Origin: Nitrospirota bacterium
Lineage (GTDB): Bacteria > Nitrospirota > Nitrospiria > Nitrospirales > UBA8639
Direction: 5' to 3'
Assembly: GCA_029865515.1 (NCBI GenBank)
Contig: JAOUGQ010000118.1
Location: 1 to 8,410 of the forward strand
DNA length: 8,410 nucleotides
A program made the position numbers and the translations under genes. Numbering within the stretch: the stretch's first letter is position 1; the number at the start of each line of letters is the position of its first letter. The notes beneath the pieces are model-generated. The model did not search any database and had not been told where the DNA came from. It saw only the letters and a list, made by a program, of their open reading frames with translations. Positions 7,468-8,410 of the stretch are shown here, piece after piece.

Positions 7468-7490
7468 GGACAGATCCATCTCGGTCCTCA
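7465..7490 (+). repeat. Inverted repeat over the stop codon of the P-II-like gene
   Basis: TGAGGAC (7465-7471) and GTCCTCA (7484-7490) form a perfect 7-base-pair stem with a 12-base loop, and the stem includes the TGA stop codon. No T-run follows, so it is not a standard intrinsic terminator. It may stabilise the 3' end of the mRNA or assist termination. Confidence 0.4.
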
Positions 7491-7791
7491 CCATGCCCAA
7501 CGCACAAATACTCCACAGCAATACTGCGGAGCATTCAGAACAACCACCTGATTTTTAAATCCATTTTTTCAAATGGGGAACTTCACTGGTGACCACGTAG
7601 CAAACGACGGGACTCGCAACATTCAGACTGTTTCCTTCGATTGAACACATTCGTCAAATCAATCTCCCGACGACAAGTCACGCACCCACCATCAAGTACG
7701 CTGTCAGCGAATACAGTTTCACCCGATGAGAAGGGGGCTTTGTTTTCAGGGGGGAGGGGGAATGGTGTGGCTCGATTCCGAAAATGACGGC
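7468..7791. other. Non-coding convergent intergenic region
   Basis: This 324-base stretch lies between the convergent operon and the cydB-like gene. It holds three small hairpin candidates: 7465-7490, 7511-7531 and 7561-7576 (CCATTT, loop TTTC, AAATGG). It also holds a G-rich tract at 7733-7760. None is a textbook terminator. I see no tRNA, no ORF with a ribosome binding site and family resemblance, and no mobile-element trace. Confidence 0.6.
7511..7531 (+). repeat. Small hairpin, possible operon end structure
   Basis: CTCCACAG and CTGCGGAG flank the loop CAATA and pair over eight positions with one A-C mismatch. The expected T-run is missing (GCATTCAG follows), so a terminator role is uncertain. 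It sits 44 bases after the operon's last stop codon. Confidence 0.3.
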
Positions 7792-8410
7792 TTATCCTTG
7801 TTGCCCATTTTGCCTAAAAAGAGTTCCACCTTTAAAGATGCGGAACAAGTAAAAAAGCGAAGGGAAAAGCAGAGTCGCACCCACAACTAACGCCACCGTG
7901 ATGAACCGAAGGGTAATCTCCGGAGCGGCAGCATTGAATACAGTCAGATAGGGAGGAACCAGGTACGGGAACTGAGCAATGCCCCACGCCCATAAGGTCA
8001 GCGTAACTTGAAGCATGGCACAGGTCCTGGCCCACCAGTATCGCCGCGCGAAGAGAAACCAGACGGCCGCGATCGTAAACGCCCCAACCCCGAGTTGAAT
8101 GAATGCTCCCCATAGACTGTGCATCAGCTCTCCCCATAGTTGAGGTGCTGCGGACTTGCCAAGGATCAGCACCGCTTCCTCCAGCAAGCCTGCAATCAGA
8201 GCGCCGACAATAGCTCGTTTTCTAAAAATCTCCTGAAGCTGATGACTCTTCGTTTCCAGAAGCAGATACGCTGCGGCCAAATAGGCAAAGAGGACCAACG
8301 TGAATAGCCCCATGGCCAGCGGGAATGGTTGAATCCAGGGATCCACATACCCTTGGAAAAAGCTGGTAGGATTGACGGGGAAATGGCCTGAGGTCATCGC
8401 GCCGATGATG
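7792..8410 (-). CDS. cydB: Cytochrome bd-type quinol oxidase subunit II (CydB-like), C-terminal part
   Basis: The frame is open to the window edge, with residues IIGA before the first visible methionine at 8397. That methionine is therefore probably internal, and about 205 residues of a protein usually near 340-380 are seen. CydB is a membrane subunit of the bd-type oxidase, which oxidises quinol and reduces oxygen. Five membrane segments are visible, at about 26-47, 62-80, 94-116, 124-146 and 162-186, counted from the methionine. The best signature is WGIAQFPYLVPPYLTVFNAA with the following APEITLR, matching the conserved WGIA-x-FP...NA-x-x-x-x-TL region of CydB. DPWIQPFPLAMGLFTLVLF with AAAYLLLET fits the start of the CydB second half. 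The stop is TAA at 7794-7792. The gene is convergent with the dab operon and probably belongs to another transcription unit. Whether this is a canonical CydB or one of the bd-like variants cannot be told from the part shown. Confidence 0.85.
   Translation of the reverse strand, partial: IIGAMTSGHFPVNPTSFFQGYVDPWIQPFPLAMGLFTLVLFAYLAAAYLLLETKSHQLQEIFRKRAIVGALIAGLLEEAVLILGKSAAPQLWGELMHSLWGAFIQLGVGAFTIAAVWFLFARRYWWARTCAMLQVTLTLWAWGIAQFPYLVPPYLTVFNAAAPEITLRFITVALVVGATLLFPSLFYLFRIFKGGTLFRQNGQQG

Noticed and set aside
7766..7785. GGCTCGATTCC resembling a tRNA T-arm, a possible tRNA remnant or attachment site
   Set aside because: The flanks do not form a T-stem and no D-arm, anticodon arm or acceptor stem is present nearby. 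There is no integrase or second copy.

Overview
The window looks like chromosomal DNA from a chemolithoautotrophic bacterium. Its centre is a four-gene operon for a DAB-type inorganic-carbon (CO2/bicarbonate) accumulation system. The genes code for a NuoL-like proton-channel subunit (DabB), a second and degenerate NuoM-like membrane protein, a long-form DUF2309/DabA protein with an intact beta-carbonic-anhydrase-like zinc site, and a P-II-like signalling protein. Gene content and protein style, including the bd-type oxidase subunit at the right edge, suggest Nitrospirota (Nitrospira-like). This is an inference from memory of such genomes; no rRNA or other taxonomic marker is present.

Layout: (1) 1-521, + strand, the 3' end of purK (de novo purine synthesis), cut by the left edge. 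(2) 522-802, a leader with a candidate promoter and two tiny ORFs, one of which overlaps the dabB start. (3) 803-7467, + strand, the operon dabB - NuoM-like gene - dabA - P-II-like gene. The first two genes touch by 1 base (TAATG), the second and third overlap by 13 bases, and the fourth follows after 46 bases with its own strong ribosome binding site. (4) 7468-7791, a 324-base non-coding stretch with small hairpins and a G-rich tract. (5) 7792-8410, - strand, the 3' part of a cydB-like gene for a cytochrome bd-type quinol oxidase subunit II, cut by the right edge and convergent with the operon.

Likely joint function: DabA would hydrate CO2 to bicarbonate at the inner face of the membrane. 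The NuoL-like subunit would couple this to the ion gradient, making uptake one-way. The NuoM-like protein would be an extra membrane subunit, probably structural because the expected ion-path residues are missing. The P-II-like protein, which lacks the classical nucleotide-binding B-loop and uridylylation tyrosine, would regulate the complex according to carbon or energy status. Points worth a second look are the glutamine in place of the key TM5 glutamate in DabB, the residue losses in the extra subunit, and the histidine-rich T-loop of the P-II-like protein.
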